From NCBI RefSeq assembly GCF_001591145.1, contig NZ_BCUF01000017.1, positions 1 through 64,000 on the forward strand: a stretch of 64,000 nt of DNA, in the 5' to 3' direction. This document shows, in pieces, positions 7,836-15,963 of this stretch (positions within the stretch are counted from its first letter, which is position 1; each line of letters opens with the position of its first letter). The stretch comes from Vibrio harveyi NBRC 15634 = ATCC 14126 = KCTC 12724 (GTDB lineage: Bacteria > Pseudomonadota > Gammaproteobacteria > Enterobacterales > Vibrionaceae). The notes beneath the pieces are model-generated. The model had not been told where the DNA came from. It searched no databases and worked only from the letters and a program-made list of their open reading frames with translations. The translations under genes and the position numbers were made by a program.

Positions 7836-9506
7836 ATGGCTATACAACTACAACAGTTTCTTAGTGTTGCTAAAAATAACACTGTGGTTGCCAATCAAAA
7901 CAATCAAGGAGAGGTCACTTTAAAAAGTGGTCGTTTTGAAGGCAAAACGCTTTCTCCTTTTGCAAAGCACACTCAAACTCAATCCAATCTTAACCTTCAA
8001 ACCATGGGGCTCTTTCTCAACTCATTACAGAAAGAGTACGGAAGTGATATCACCTCACATCTAGCTTCTAAGTTAGATATTACCTCCGGTAGTAAGCCGT
8101 TAAACGGAAAAGTCATCCAGACCATTGTTGGTGAGGCGAATGCCATCAGCAAGGCCATGACCGCTTTCAATGCCCAAGCCGTTCATGATTTTATTGCCTC
8201 TCCAAATGGCGCTCAAAAATTACTTGCTAACAACGACCACGGGCAATGGTTGGCTCCAAATAATGCAGCAGGAAAACAATTTGAAGGTTTGCTTCACGAG
8301 GCATGCGACAAACAACATCATCAATTGACTCAACGAGAAATTGCTGAGATCGCCCAAACCGTTGTTGATGACATACATCGTCTTCCACAAGGTATTCAAG
8401 AAGACTTCAACCAAGTAGCGGATGCATTCAATCAGAAAGATCATTATCAAGTACTTCACAACCTCGATAATTGTGCGCAAAAGATCATGCTACGCGCGCA
8501 ATTTGACTTAGCTGATGTCGATAAGCAAAAGCTTGGCGCTGACGACAAGAGTGGTTACCAGCAACGTATCGTGTCTGAATTAACGCAAGGCTTATCTCAG
8601 ACTCAAGCCAGCGATTTACTCAACTCTATTCTTAATCATCCAACCAGCAAAGAACTGGTCCAATTGCTCAACTCTCCAGGATTCAAAATGCAAGTAATGG
8701 ATGACCTAGAGCAAGCCGATATTCCACATGAAGAGCAGTTGTTAACACTGACTAAACTGTGTCGAACTGAAACACTGCTTGATGCACTAATTACAGAGTT
8801 AGATAAACGCGCACATGGTAGTGACAAAGCATCGCAACGTTTAAATGATTGGGTTAGTTACTATGGACAGGGTATTGGTGCTGGTGAGATTTCAGCATCA
8901 GATCCTGAGTTTGCTTCTGCTTTTTTGACGATGCAAGCCAATGACAACCACTTAAATCTTGACGATTGTGGGCTTACTCAAGAGCCTGTTGCTGCGCAAA
9001 CCAAACAATATGTCACGCTGACTAACCCCACAGCCGTCACCAATGCACTCAAAGAAATAGCCGCAAAAGTGGATGAAAAACGCAGTGAGCAGTTTGAGAA
9101 AGACTTTGATCGTGCAACTTATCTAGTTGATGGTGCACAAATCAGTCGCAATGAAGATTCAACATTAGATGACATCAGTAAAATGCCGACAGGCGTAAGC
9201 TACTTTGCTAACCAAGAGTTGTTTGCAAGCGTCCTTATCTCTTTAATGAATGAAAAAGGCATCACGCCAATAGGCGACCCAACATCCACGTTCAATTTGT
9301 ACAATAAAGAAGATGGCACAATGGAACTTCATGCCCAATTGGACATGCAACTTAAAATGATGATTGGTTTAAACGAAGAGCCATTAGATCCGGATAAAAG
9401 CTCGCTGCATCTTGAGGTCAATCTAACGATAGCAGCGCACAATAGCCAAATTGATGCCAAGTTAAATGGACCAATTAACGTCGACTATCGAGCCGCTCCT
9501 CTTTAA
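7836..9506 (+). CDS. Putative type III secretion effector, unknown activity
   Basis: I do not recognise the function of this 556-residue protein. It has no signal peptide and no membrane segment. The N terminus (about 1-60) is polar, rich in Asn, Gln, Ser and Thr, as in type III secreted proteins. Residues about 60-400 look mainly helical, and the last 110 residues (450-556) look beta-rich, with alternating strands in ELHAQLDMQL and LHLEVNLTIAAH. I see no CX5R phosphatase site, Fic HPFx motif, ADP-ribosyltransferase or protease motif. It directly follows a CesT-like chaperone gene and ends in a strong terminator, so the two form a closed bicistronic unit. It lies just downstream of the 3' end of tRNA-Leu, a common insertion site. 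An effector role is inference from context. Confidence 0.6.
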   Translation: MAIQLQQFLSVAKNNTVVANQNNQGEVTLKSGRFEGKTLSPFAKHTQTQSNLNLQTMGLFLNSLQKEYGSDITSHLASKLDITSGSKPLNGKVIQTIVGEANAISKAMTAFNAQAVHDFIASPNGAQKLLANNDHGQWLAPNNAAGKQFEGLLHEACDKQHHQLTQREIAEIAQTVVDDIHRLPQGIQEDFNQVADAFNQKDHYQVLHNLDNCAQKIMLRAQFDLADVDKQKLGADDKSGYQQRIVSELTQGLSQTQASDLLNSILNHPTSKELVQLLNSPGFKMQVMDDLEQADIPHEEQLLTLTKLCRTETLLDALITELDKRAHGSDKASQRLNDWVSYYGQGIGAGEISASDPEFASAFLTMQANDNHLNLDDCGLTQEPVAAQTKQYVTLTNPTAVTNALKEIAAKVDEKRSEQFEKDFDRATYLVDGAQISRNEDSTLDDISKMPTGVSYFANQELFASVLISLMNEKGITPIGDPTSTFNLYNKEDGTMELHAQLDMQLKMMIGLNEEPLDPDKSSLHLEVNLTIAAHNSQIDAKLNGPINVDYRAAPL

Positions 9507-9536
9507 TCCCGCGTAATAAGATTCCAACAAATAACC

Positions 9537-9562
9537 AAGCCTCGATAGTGTCGAGGCTTTTT
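9537..9562 (+). terminator. Rho-independent terminator after the effector-like gene
   Basis: AAGCCTCGA and TCGAGGCTT form a nine-pair stem with a five-base loop followed by a T run. It closes the two-gene chaperone-effector unit. Confidence 0.85.
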
Positions 9563-9660
9563 GTTAGCCTGAAATGCGTCAGTTTTTAGGGACATAATCC
9601 CGCTAACTACCACCTTGATCATCATGCTGGATTAGAATTCACAAACCTCAGATACAACAA

Positions 9661-9682
9661 AGCCCCGACTTTCGTCGAGGCT
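9661..9682 (-). terminator. Terminator of the tRNA-Leu transcript
   Basis: On the minus strand, AGCCTCGAC and GTCGGGGCT pair around a short loop (with one G-T pair) and are followed by TTTG. It lies 14 bases beyond the tRNA 3' end. Confidence 0.65.
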
Positions 9683-9695
9683 CTGTCTTGGAATA

Positions 9696-9780
9696 TGGTA
9701 CCGGTGGGCGGACTTGAACCGCCACGCCCGAAGGCAACGGATTTTGAATCCGTCGTGTATACCAATTTCACCACACCGGC
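9696..9780 (-). tRNA. tRNA-Leu (anticodon CAA)
   Basis: The minus-strand sequence folds as a class II tRNA with a long variable arm. The acceptor stem pairs GCCGGTG with CACCGGT (G1-T72 wobble), the discriminator is A and CCA is encoded (9696-9698). The anticodon stem ACGGA/TCCGT holds loop TTCAAAA, giving anticodon CAA for the codon UUG. The T arm contains GGTTCAAGTCC. A promoter with TTGCGC and TATAAT lies just upstream, and a terminator downstream. The gene stands alone rather than in a tRNA cluster. Confidence 0.95.
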
Positions 9781-9811
9781 ATCTCTGGGCTATTGCCCTT
9801 TGATGGTTGGC

Positions 9812-9839
9812 ATTATACGTAAGCTTTTGACCTGCGCAA
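9812..9839 (-). promoter_or_regulatory. Promoter of tRNA-Leu
   Basis: On the minus strand, TTGCGC (9834-9839) and TATAAT (9812-9817) are separated by 16 bp, placing the transcription start about 25 bases before the mature tRNA. The pyrB leader promoter has the same two hexamers and the same spacing. Confidence 0.7.
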
Positions 9840-9956
9840 GCAGAAAAACCTTAAATAACTATCGTTTGCTGATAATTTCGCCACAAAGTGTGACAAAGAA
9901 GATCTCATCTTAGCTCAGTCTGCCGTTTTGCTTTGTTGTAATACCACCATTCAGTC

Positions 9957-10622
9957 CTATAAACGGTTAACGGTAATATCCGAAACGTAACCATTACCGA
10001 TATTAGATAGCGCACCATGAATCATCCGCGCTGCATCACCTGCGCTCATAAAACTACTGGTGTCTAAAGACTTGCCACTCGTCTCCCAAAACTCAGTCGC
10101 CATACCTCCAGGATACACTGCGATAATTTTCATTGGTTTGCCTTTTAATTCCATACGAACGGATTCAATCAAACCTTTGACAGCCCACTTCACCGCACAG
10201 TAGGTCGATTCTTGTGCCTTAGGCTGTTGTGCCGCTGTCGACATCACCATCACAACATTTACCGACCGATCTTGATAACGCTTTACCAACTCTCTTAAGA
10301 CATGAATTGCTGAAGTGAGATTGTTTTCAATCAGCTTTTGAATCTCTTGTGGGTCTTGCTCAGCTAACAAACCAAAATAACCACTTCCCGCACAATGAAT
10401 CAGAGTTGAAGGCACTTGAGGCAACTCATCAAACAACTTATCGACTTGAGATGCGTCGATAAGATCGCAACTTCTTACCTGAGCTTTACTCGAGAGGTGT
10501 TGGGCAAGCGTATTTAACTTCTTTTCGCTGCGACCAGTTAACAGTGTTTCTTCGCCTTGAGCATCATACAACTTAGCTAACTGCGCACCTAAGCCACTGC
10601 TCGCGCCTGTAATTACGATCAT
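9957..10622 (-). CDS. Short-chain dehydrogenase/reductase
   Basis: This 221-residue cytoplasmic oxidoreductase of the classical SDR family has the nucleotide-binding motif TGASSGLG (5-12), the NNLTSA region, and the catalytic triad S128, Y141 and K145 (YCAVK). It is slightly shorter than the usual 250 residues. The substrate cannot be told from sequence. It is a single gene; nothing around it hints at a pathway. Confidence 0.88.
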   Translation of the reverse strand: MIVITGASSGLGAQLAKLYDAQGEETLLTGRSEKKLNTLAQHLSSKAQVRSCDLIDASQVDKLFDELPQVPSTLIHCAGSGYFGLLAEQDPQEIQKLIENNLTSAIHVLRELVKRYQDRSVNVVMVMSTAAQQPKAQESTYCAVKWAVKGLIESVRMELKGKPMKIIAVYPGGMATEFWETSGKSLDTSSFMSAGDAARMIHGALSNIGNGYVSDITVNRL

Positions 10623-10867
10623 CTTGTACCTCTATCACGTCATTCGTAATCTTGTGTTCTAAGCAAAGTAACCCATGTTTGATGCTTTCACAGATTGCAT
10701 GATAGGAAGTTTGAACTCGGTTACTTTGTTGGATAGTTGATTAGCGATAGAGTCGTATTCAAACTTGTGATTTGCCCACAATTGAAGACTCTGTGCGTTA
10801 GCTCTCTTTTCACAAGCTAATGGAATCTATATTCTGACGCACAATTTTAAAGGTAAGTGATGGAATT

Positions 10868-11347
10868 ATGACGACTTCTACAACTCTTCCACCAGCGGGC
10901 TTTTTCCGTCGACTCGCAGCATTGTTTTACGACACGCTGATCATCCTAGCGATTGAGATGATGGCAGCAGGCATAGTAATGGCGATTGTTTTTGCGCTTA
11001 ATGCGGCAGGCTTGCTGAGTTATGGGGAATATGTGGATGCAGCAGATATGCTAGGAAAGCATCCAGTTCTAAGCCCATTGTTCACGCTGTACCTGGCTGT
11101 GGTGTGGATCTACTTCTTTGTATTCTTCTGGACCCGCGCAGGACAAACACTGGGCATGCGAGCTTGGAAAATGCAAATTCGTAACAGTAAGGATGGTGCG
11201 CCAATTACAGTTACTCAGGCTTTAATTCGTTTAGGTACGTCGGGCTTTGGTTTGGCTAACTTGACTGTGCCAATCGACCCACAAAAACGTGGCTTCCACG
11301 ACATTTGGGCAAAAACCGAAGTCGTTGTCTTGCCGAAAGCAAAATAG
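10868..11347 (+). CDS. RDD family inner-membrane protein
   Basis: This 159-residue membrane protein has an RDD domain: FFRRLAALFYDTLIILAIEMM carries the R and D of the motif near the first of three hydrophobic segments. Function is unknown for most of the family; some members have been linked to ion or solute transport. The gene start overlaps a three-codon open frame (ATG GAA TTA TGA, 10860-10871) that has the better-placed ribosome-binding site (AAAGG), so translation may be coupled. A terminator follows. It lies convergent to lptG. Confidence 0.85.
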   Translation: MTTSTTLPPAGFFRRLAALFYDTLIILAIEMMAAGIVMAIVFALNAAGLLSYGEYVDAADMLGKHPVLSPLFTLYLAVVWIYFFVFFWTRAGQTLGMRAWKMQIRNSKDGAPITVTQALIRLGTSGFGLANLTVPIDPQKRGFHDIWAKTEVVVLPKAK

Positions 11348-11374
11348 CGAAACCGCGCAAGCAGAATAGAAAAA

Positions 11375-11400
11375 GGAAGGCACAGTGCCTTCCTTTTTTA
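11375..11400. terminator. Bidirectional terminator between the RDD gene and lptG
   Basis: GGAAGGCA and TGCCTTCC form a stem with a three-base loop, flanked by an A run on the left and a T run on the right, so it can stop transcription from both sides. Confidence 0.85.
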
Positions 11401-11420
11401 TGTTTATCGCTTTTGAAAAC

Positions 11421-12491
11421 CTACAGCTTTCTTCTTAGCAAGGATACCGCAATTGCTAGGAACACTAAGCTAGGGGCTAATGCGCCGAACACTGGCGGAA
11501 TGCCATATACCAAGGTCAGAGGTCCAAAGAACTCACTGGATATGTAGAAGGTAAAACCTGCAACTACCCCTGAGAGCACCCTTGCACCCATGGTGACACT
11601 ACGCAATGGACCGAAAACAAACGACAGCGCCATCAACATCATCACCGCAATAGAGAGTGGTTGAGATAGCTTGCGCCAAAATGCGAGTTCATAACGCGAA
11701 GCATCTTGTTCCGAGGCTTTCAAATAGGTCACATAGTCATATAAGCCACTTAAAGAAAGCTCCTCTGGCTTCACCGTCACAACGGCGAGTTTGTCCGGTG
11801 CTAATGAGGTGTGCCACTCCATCTGCTCTAAATCGCGCTTGGTAATGACGTTTTCATTTTCCATATCGGTGATTTGGACATAACGCATCAACCAATTGTT
11901 ATCTTGTTGGTAGTCGACTTCTTCTGCGAAGATAACTTTGTCTAAGTTCTTATCTTCATCGAAACGCCACATGTTCAAGCCGTAGAGTTTGTCATCCTCC
12001 ACTTTACCGATAAAGATGAAGTCGTTGGCATCACGAGCCCATACCCCAGCCCGCACCGACACAATACTACCGCCAGATAGAGCAAATGCACGTAGGTCAC
12101 GCGCCATCTTTTGCGCCTCTGGTGCGCCCCATTGACCGAGCGTCATAACGATAAGCATTAAAGGTACTGCGGTTTTAAGTACTGATAAGCCGATATCCAA
12201 CTTAGAGAAACCCGCGGCTTGCATAACCACAAGTTCAGAACTTGAAGCAAGCATGCCCAAACCAATCAAGGCTCCCAGCAGCGCCGCCATTGGGAAGAAC
12301 ATTTCGATATCGCGAGGAATACTCAGCAAAACAAAGTAAAGCGCGTGCATTAGGTCGTAAGCACCACGACCAACTTTACGCAACTGTTCTACGTACTTGA
12401 TGATGCCCGACAAGCCGACGAAAGTCGCCAGAACCAAGGCTGTGGTAGAGATAATCGTTCTACCGATGTAAAGGTCTAAGAGTTTGAACAC
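11421..12491 (-). CDS. lptG: LPS export permease LptG
   Basis: This 356-residue inner-membrane protein is one half of the LptFG permease, which with the LptB ATPase extracts lipopolysaccharide from the inner membrane and passes it to LptC. It has three N-terminal membrane segments, a periplasmic beta-jellyroll domain (about 120-265) and three C-terminal segments. The start MFKLLDLYIGRTI is typical. It is three bases downstream of lptF. LptB, LptC and LptA are encoded at 35-37 kb in this window. Confidence 0.95.
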   Translation of the reverse strand: MFKLLDLYIGRTIISTTALVLATFVGLSGIIKYVEQLRKVGRGAYDLMHALYFVLLSIPRDIEMFFPMAALLGALIGLGMLASSSELVVMQAAGFSKLDIGLSVLKTAVPLMLIVMTLGQWGAPEAQKMARDLRAFALSGGSIVSVRAGVWARDANDFIFIGKVEDDKLYGLNMWRFDEDKNLDKVIFAEEVDYQQDNNWLMRYVQITDMENENVITKRDLEQMEWHTSLAPDKLAVVTVKPEELSLSGLYDYVTYLKASEQDASRYELAFWRKLSQPLSIAVMMLMALSFVFGPLRSVTMGARVLSGVVAGFTFYISSEFFGPLTLVYGIPPVFGALAPSLVFLAIAVSLLRRKL

Positions 12492-12494
12492 AGC

Positions 12495-13595
12495 TTACGC
12501 GAGCCTCTTCTTGCGGAATTTGTCTTTAATTCGTCGAGCTGGAACACTGTCCATCATGTTAGCCAAGATAGCGACAATCAATAACATGGCATTAATTGGC
12601 CACATACCAATAGCAGCAGGAATAGCACCATCTTCTAGCGCGGATTTCGTTGCACTAATCGCAAGGAAGTACGCCAAGTAAATCAAGATAGCCGGTCCCA
12701 TTTTAGCAAAGCGTCCCTGGCGCGGGTTCACTGCCGACAAAGGAATAACCAGCATCGTTAATAGTGGAATACATACGAACAACGAGATACGCCATTGCAG
12801 CTCAGCCTGCGCTTCAGGATCTGGGTGACCAATCAAGTCTGCCGTTGGGTACGCTTCCCAATCGCGACCTTTTTGCTTCACTTCACGCTGACCAATCAAA
12901 CCTTCGTACTGATCAAACTTAGTAACCATGTATTCAACACGAGTCGGCACACCTTCATAGCGCGTACCTTCATGCATAGTGATGATCTGACGCCCATCCG
13001 ACAGTTCTTTTACTTCACCAGAAGAGGAAAACATCACGCTTGGTAAGATGGAATCACGCGGACGCATCTGTGCTACAAACACATTACTTAACGTGCTGTC
13101 TTTGATGTCATCAATAAAGACAACCGAAGAACCATCTGGCGTGCCTTGGAACTGACCTTTCTTCAATAAGTCGACACTGTTTTCTGCCGCGACTTGCTCA
13201 TAAAGTTGCTCAACACGGTCTTGTGACCAAGGCGATAGCCATAATGCATTGAACGCTGCCACACCCGATGTGATGATCGCCAAGTACAACGCAGCTTGTA
13301 CCAGGAACTTATTCCCGATACCCGTCGCGTTCATCACCACGATTTCACTTTCCGCATATAAACGACCAAATGTGATCAATATGCCGATGTACAAACTTAA
13401 TGGCAGCATTAATAGCCCCATTGCTGGCATGTTTAAACCAACAACTGAGAAAATTAACCCAGCAGGAATATCCCCGTCCGAAGCATCAGCAAGAACACTG
13501 ATAAACTTCTGGCTCACAAACACCAAAAAAAGCACGAAGAAAATCGCAAATTGGCTCTTGAGTGTTTCGCGGATCAAATATCTAACAATAATCAC
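12495..13595 (-). CDS. lptF: LPS export permease LptF
   Basis: This 366-residue protein is the partner of LptG, with the same layout of three plus three membrane segments around a periplasmic jellyroll domain. MIIVRYLIRETLKSQFAIF is the typical LptF N terminus. It is the first gene of the lptFG operon and is divergent from pepA, with 200 bp between them. Confidence 0.95.
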   Translation of the reverse strand: MIIVRYLIRETLKSQFAIFFVLFLVFVSQKFISVLADASDGDIPAGLIFSVVGLNMPAMGLLMLPLSLYIGILITFGRLYAESEIVVMNATGIGNKFLVQAALYLAIITSGVAAFNALWLSPWSQDRVEQLYEQVAAENSVDLLKKGQFQGTPDGSSVVFIDDIKDSTLSNVFVAQMRPRDSILPSVMFSSSGEVKELSDGRQIITMHEGTRYEGVPTRVEYMVTKFDQYEGLIGQREVKQKGRDWEAYPTADLIGHPDPEAQAELQWRISLFVCIPLLTMLVIPLSAVNPRQGRFAKMGPAILIYLAYFLAISATKSALEDGAIPAAIGMWPINAMLLIVAILANMMDSVPARRIKDKFRKKRLA

Positions 13596-13795
13596 GCTGA
13601 AATTACCTATACAAAACTTGTTTTTTTGGTCGAATCACTATAGTTTCCCGTTGAACCATTTATTTTTTTAAAAATTATAAACTAGATGTTAGCGCTTAAA
13701 TCAGCTCTGTTGGTAAGACCTGAGCTTAAATTCAACAAGTAAGCGATCATTATCTAACATTTAGAGCAATTTGTCTTCAGGATGTAGGAGTACGC

Positions 13796-15304
13796 ATGGA
13801 GTTCAGTGTTAAAAGTGGCAGTCCAGAGAAACAACGTAGCGCATGTATCGTTGTTGGTGTGTTTGAACCACGTCGCCTTTCTCCAGTAGCCGAGCAACTT
13901 GATAAAATCAGTGACGGTTACATCAGTTCACTACTTCGTCGTGGTGATCTAGAGGGTAAACCTGGTCAGATGCTGCTACTGCATCAAGTACCAGGTGTTT
14001 TGTCAGAGCGCGTTCTACTCGTAGGTTGTGGTAAAGAACGTGAGCTAGGCGAGCGCCAGTACAAGGAAATCATTCAAAAGACGATCAGCACACTTAACGA
14101 AACAGGTTCTATGGAAGCAGTATGTTTCCTAACTGAACTACACGTTAAGGGTCGTGATACTTACTGGAAAGTTCGCCAGGCAGTAGAAGCGACTAAAGAT
14201 GGTCTTTACACATTCGATCAGTTTAAGAGCGTTAAGCCAGAAACTCGTCGTCCACTGCGTAAGCTAGTATTCAACGTACCAACGCGTCGTGAACTAAACC
14301 TAGGTGAGAAAGCAATCACTCACGGTCTAGCTATCGCATCTGGTGTGAAAGCATCAAAAGATCTTGGCAACATGCCACCAAACATCGCAAACCCAGCGTA
14401 CCTCGCTTCTCAAGCACGTCGCCTTGCTGACGATTACGAAACAGTAACCACCAAGATCATTGGTGAGCAAGAGATGGAAAAACTGGGCATGACATCTTAC
14501 CTAGCAGTAGGTCGTGGTTCGAAGAACGAATCAATGATGTCGATTATCGAATACAAAGGTAACCCAGAATCAGAAGCAAAACCTATCGTACTAGTCGGCA
14601 AAGGTCTAACGTTCGATTCAGGCGGTATCTCTCTAAAACCTGGTGAAGGTATGGATGAGATGAAGTACGACATGTGTGGTGCTGCGTCTGTATTCGGTAC
14701 AATGAAAGCGCTAGCGAAGCTAAACCTACCAATCAACGTTATTGGTGTTCTAGCAGGCTGTGAAAACATGCCAGGCAGCAACGCTTACCGTCCAGGTGAT
14801 ATCCTAACAACCATGTCAGGTCAAACCGTAGAAGTTCTAAACACGGATGCGGAAGGTCGTCTTGTTCTTTGTGATGCACTGACTTACGTAGAGCGTTTCG
14901 AACCAGACTGTGTAGTAGACGTTGCAACGCTAACTGGTGCTTGTGTTATCGCTCTAGGTCACCATATTAGCGGCGTAATCTCTAACCACAACCCACTTTC
15001 TCATGAGCTAGTAAACGCTTCTGAGCAAGCAAGTGACCGTGCATGGCGTCTACCAATGGCAGACGAGTACCACGAGCAATTGAAGAGCCCGTTTGCTGAT
15101 ATGGCAAACATCGGTGGTCGTCCTGCTGGTACTATCACTGCGGGTTGCTTCCTGTCTAAGTTTGCTAAAAAGTACAACTGGGCACACGTCGATATCGCAG
15201 GTACTGCGTGGAAATCAGGCGCAGCGAAAGGCTCAACGGGCCGTCCTGTCTCAATGCTTGTCCAATTCCTTTTGAACCGCAGCGGCCAAGAGACAGAAGA
15301 GTAA
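13796..15304 (+). CDS. pepA: Leucyl aminopeptidase PepA
   Basis: This 502-residue M17 metallo-aminopeptidase has an N-terminal alpha/beta domain and a C-terminal catalytic domain. The metal-binding and catalytic signatures [18 protein letters not shown] and [10 protein letters not shown] are intact. In E. coli PepA is a hexameric peptidase that also binds DNA, in Xer recombination and in carAB control. TAGGAG lies before the ATG. It is divergent from lptF and ends at a strong terminator. Confidence 0.96.
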   Translation: MEFSVKSGSPEKQRSACIVVGVFEPRRLSPVAEQLDKISDGYISSLLRRGDLEGKPGQMLLLHQVPGVLSERVLLVGCGKERELGERQYKEIIQKTISTLNETGSMEAVCFLTELHVKGRDTYWKVRQAVEATKDGLYTFDQFKSVKPETRRPLRKLVFNVPTRRELNLGEKAITHGLAIASGVKASKDLGNMPPNIANPAYLASQARRLADDYETVTTKIIGEQEMEKLGMTSYLAVGRGSKNESMMSIIEYKGNPESEAKPIVLVGKGLTFDSGGISLKPGEGMDEMKYDMCGAASVFGTMKALAKLNLPINVIGVLAGCENMPGSNAYRPGDILTTMSGQTVEVLNTDAEGRLVLCDALTYVERFEPDCVVDVATLTGACVIALGHHISGVISNHNPLSHELVNASEQASDRAWRLPMADEYHEQLKSPFADMANIGGRPAGTITAGCFLSKFAKKYNWAHVDIAGTAWKSGAAKGSTGRPVSMLVQFLLNRSGQETEE

Positions 15305-15320
15305 TTTCTGAACAACATCT

Positions 15321-15345
15321 AAAAGGGCCGCAAGGCCCTTTTTTA
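15321..15345. terminator. Terminator after pepA
   Basis: AAAAGGGCC and GGCCCTTTT pair around the loop GCAA, followed by further T residues. Confidence 0.9.
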
Positions 15346-15416
15346 TTACCTCGATTTTCTTGATTGAAAATCGGATTTAAGATGGTCTTAGGAAGAGACC
15401 AACGGCAAGCGAGAGA

Positions 15417-15869
15417 ATGATGCAAACTGCAACCTTCTACATCATTAACGAAGAGAGCCCACAAGCAACGGTGACTGGCTTTGAAGAATACATCGTGTTT
15501 TTGGCTCAGCACTTTGCTCGCCAAGGCGCAAAAGTGTATCTGAACTGCCAAGACAAACCGCACGCCGAGCAGCTCGCCGAAGCCTTTTGGCAAATTGATG
15601 CAGACAAGTTCATGGCACATAATCTTGTAGGCGAAGGACCGAAATACGCCACCAATATTGAAATCGGCCATGAAGGTGTAAAACCTAATTGGAACCGTCA
15701 GCTGGTAATTAATTTGGCGGAAAATGAGACAACCTTTGCGAACAAGTTTGCTCAAGTGGTAGACTTCGTGCCTTGCGAAGAAAAAGCTAAACAGCTCGCA
15801 AGAGAAAGGTATAAAATTTACCGTCAGGCAGGTTATCAACTGCAAACGATCGAAATTCAATATCCTTAA
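15417..15869 (+). CDS. holC: DNA polymerase III chi subunit
   Basis: This 150-residue protein is the chi subunit of the clamp-loader complex; with psi it links polymerase III to single-strand binding protein. The sequence starts MMQTATFYIINEE; the second Met (15420) is the better spaced from the GAGAG upstream and may be the true start. The typical Trp-containing region (NWNRQLVINLAENE) is present. It lies between pepA and valS, the usual order in gammaproteobacteria. Confidence 0.93.
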   Translation: MMQTATFYIINEESPQATVTGFEEYIVFLAQHFARQGAKVYLNCQDKPHAEQLAEAFWQIDADKFMAHNLVGEGPKYATNIEIGHEGVKPNWNRQLVINLAENETTFANKFAQVVDFVPCEEKAKQLARERYKIYRQAGYQLQTIEIQYP

Positions 15870-15963
15870 CGGTCAATCCTTATAGTTAAGCTCTCCACTC
15901 AGAGAGTTCACTTATAAAGATTGACTTAGATTCAACCATCAACGTATCCATTAAAAGAGCGCT

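Noticed and set aside
9695..9913. Open frame of 72 codons on the plus strand starting MVPVGGLEPP
   Set aside because: It is antisense to tRNA-Leu; this peptide start is a well-known false gene from reading through tRNA sequences.
15165..15860. 231-codon minus-strand frame across the end of pepA and holC
   Set aside because: It runs antisense to two well-supported genes and has no recognisable domain.
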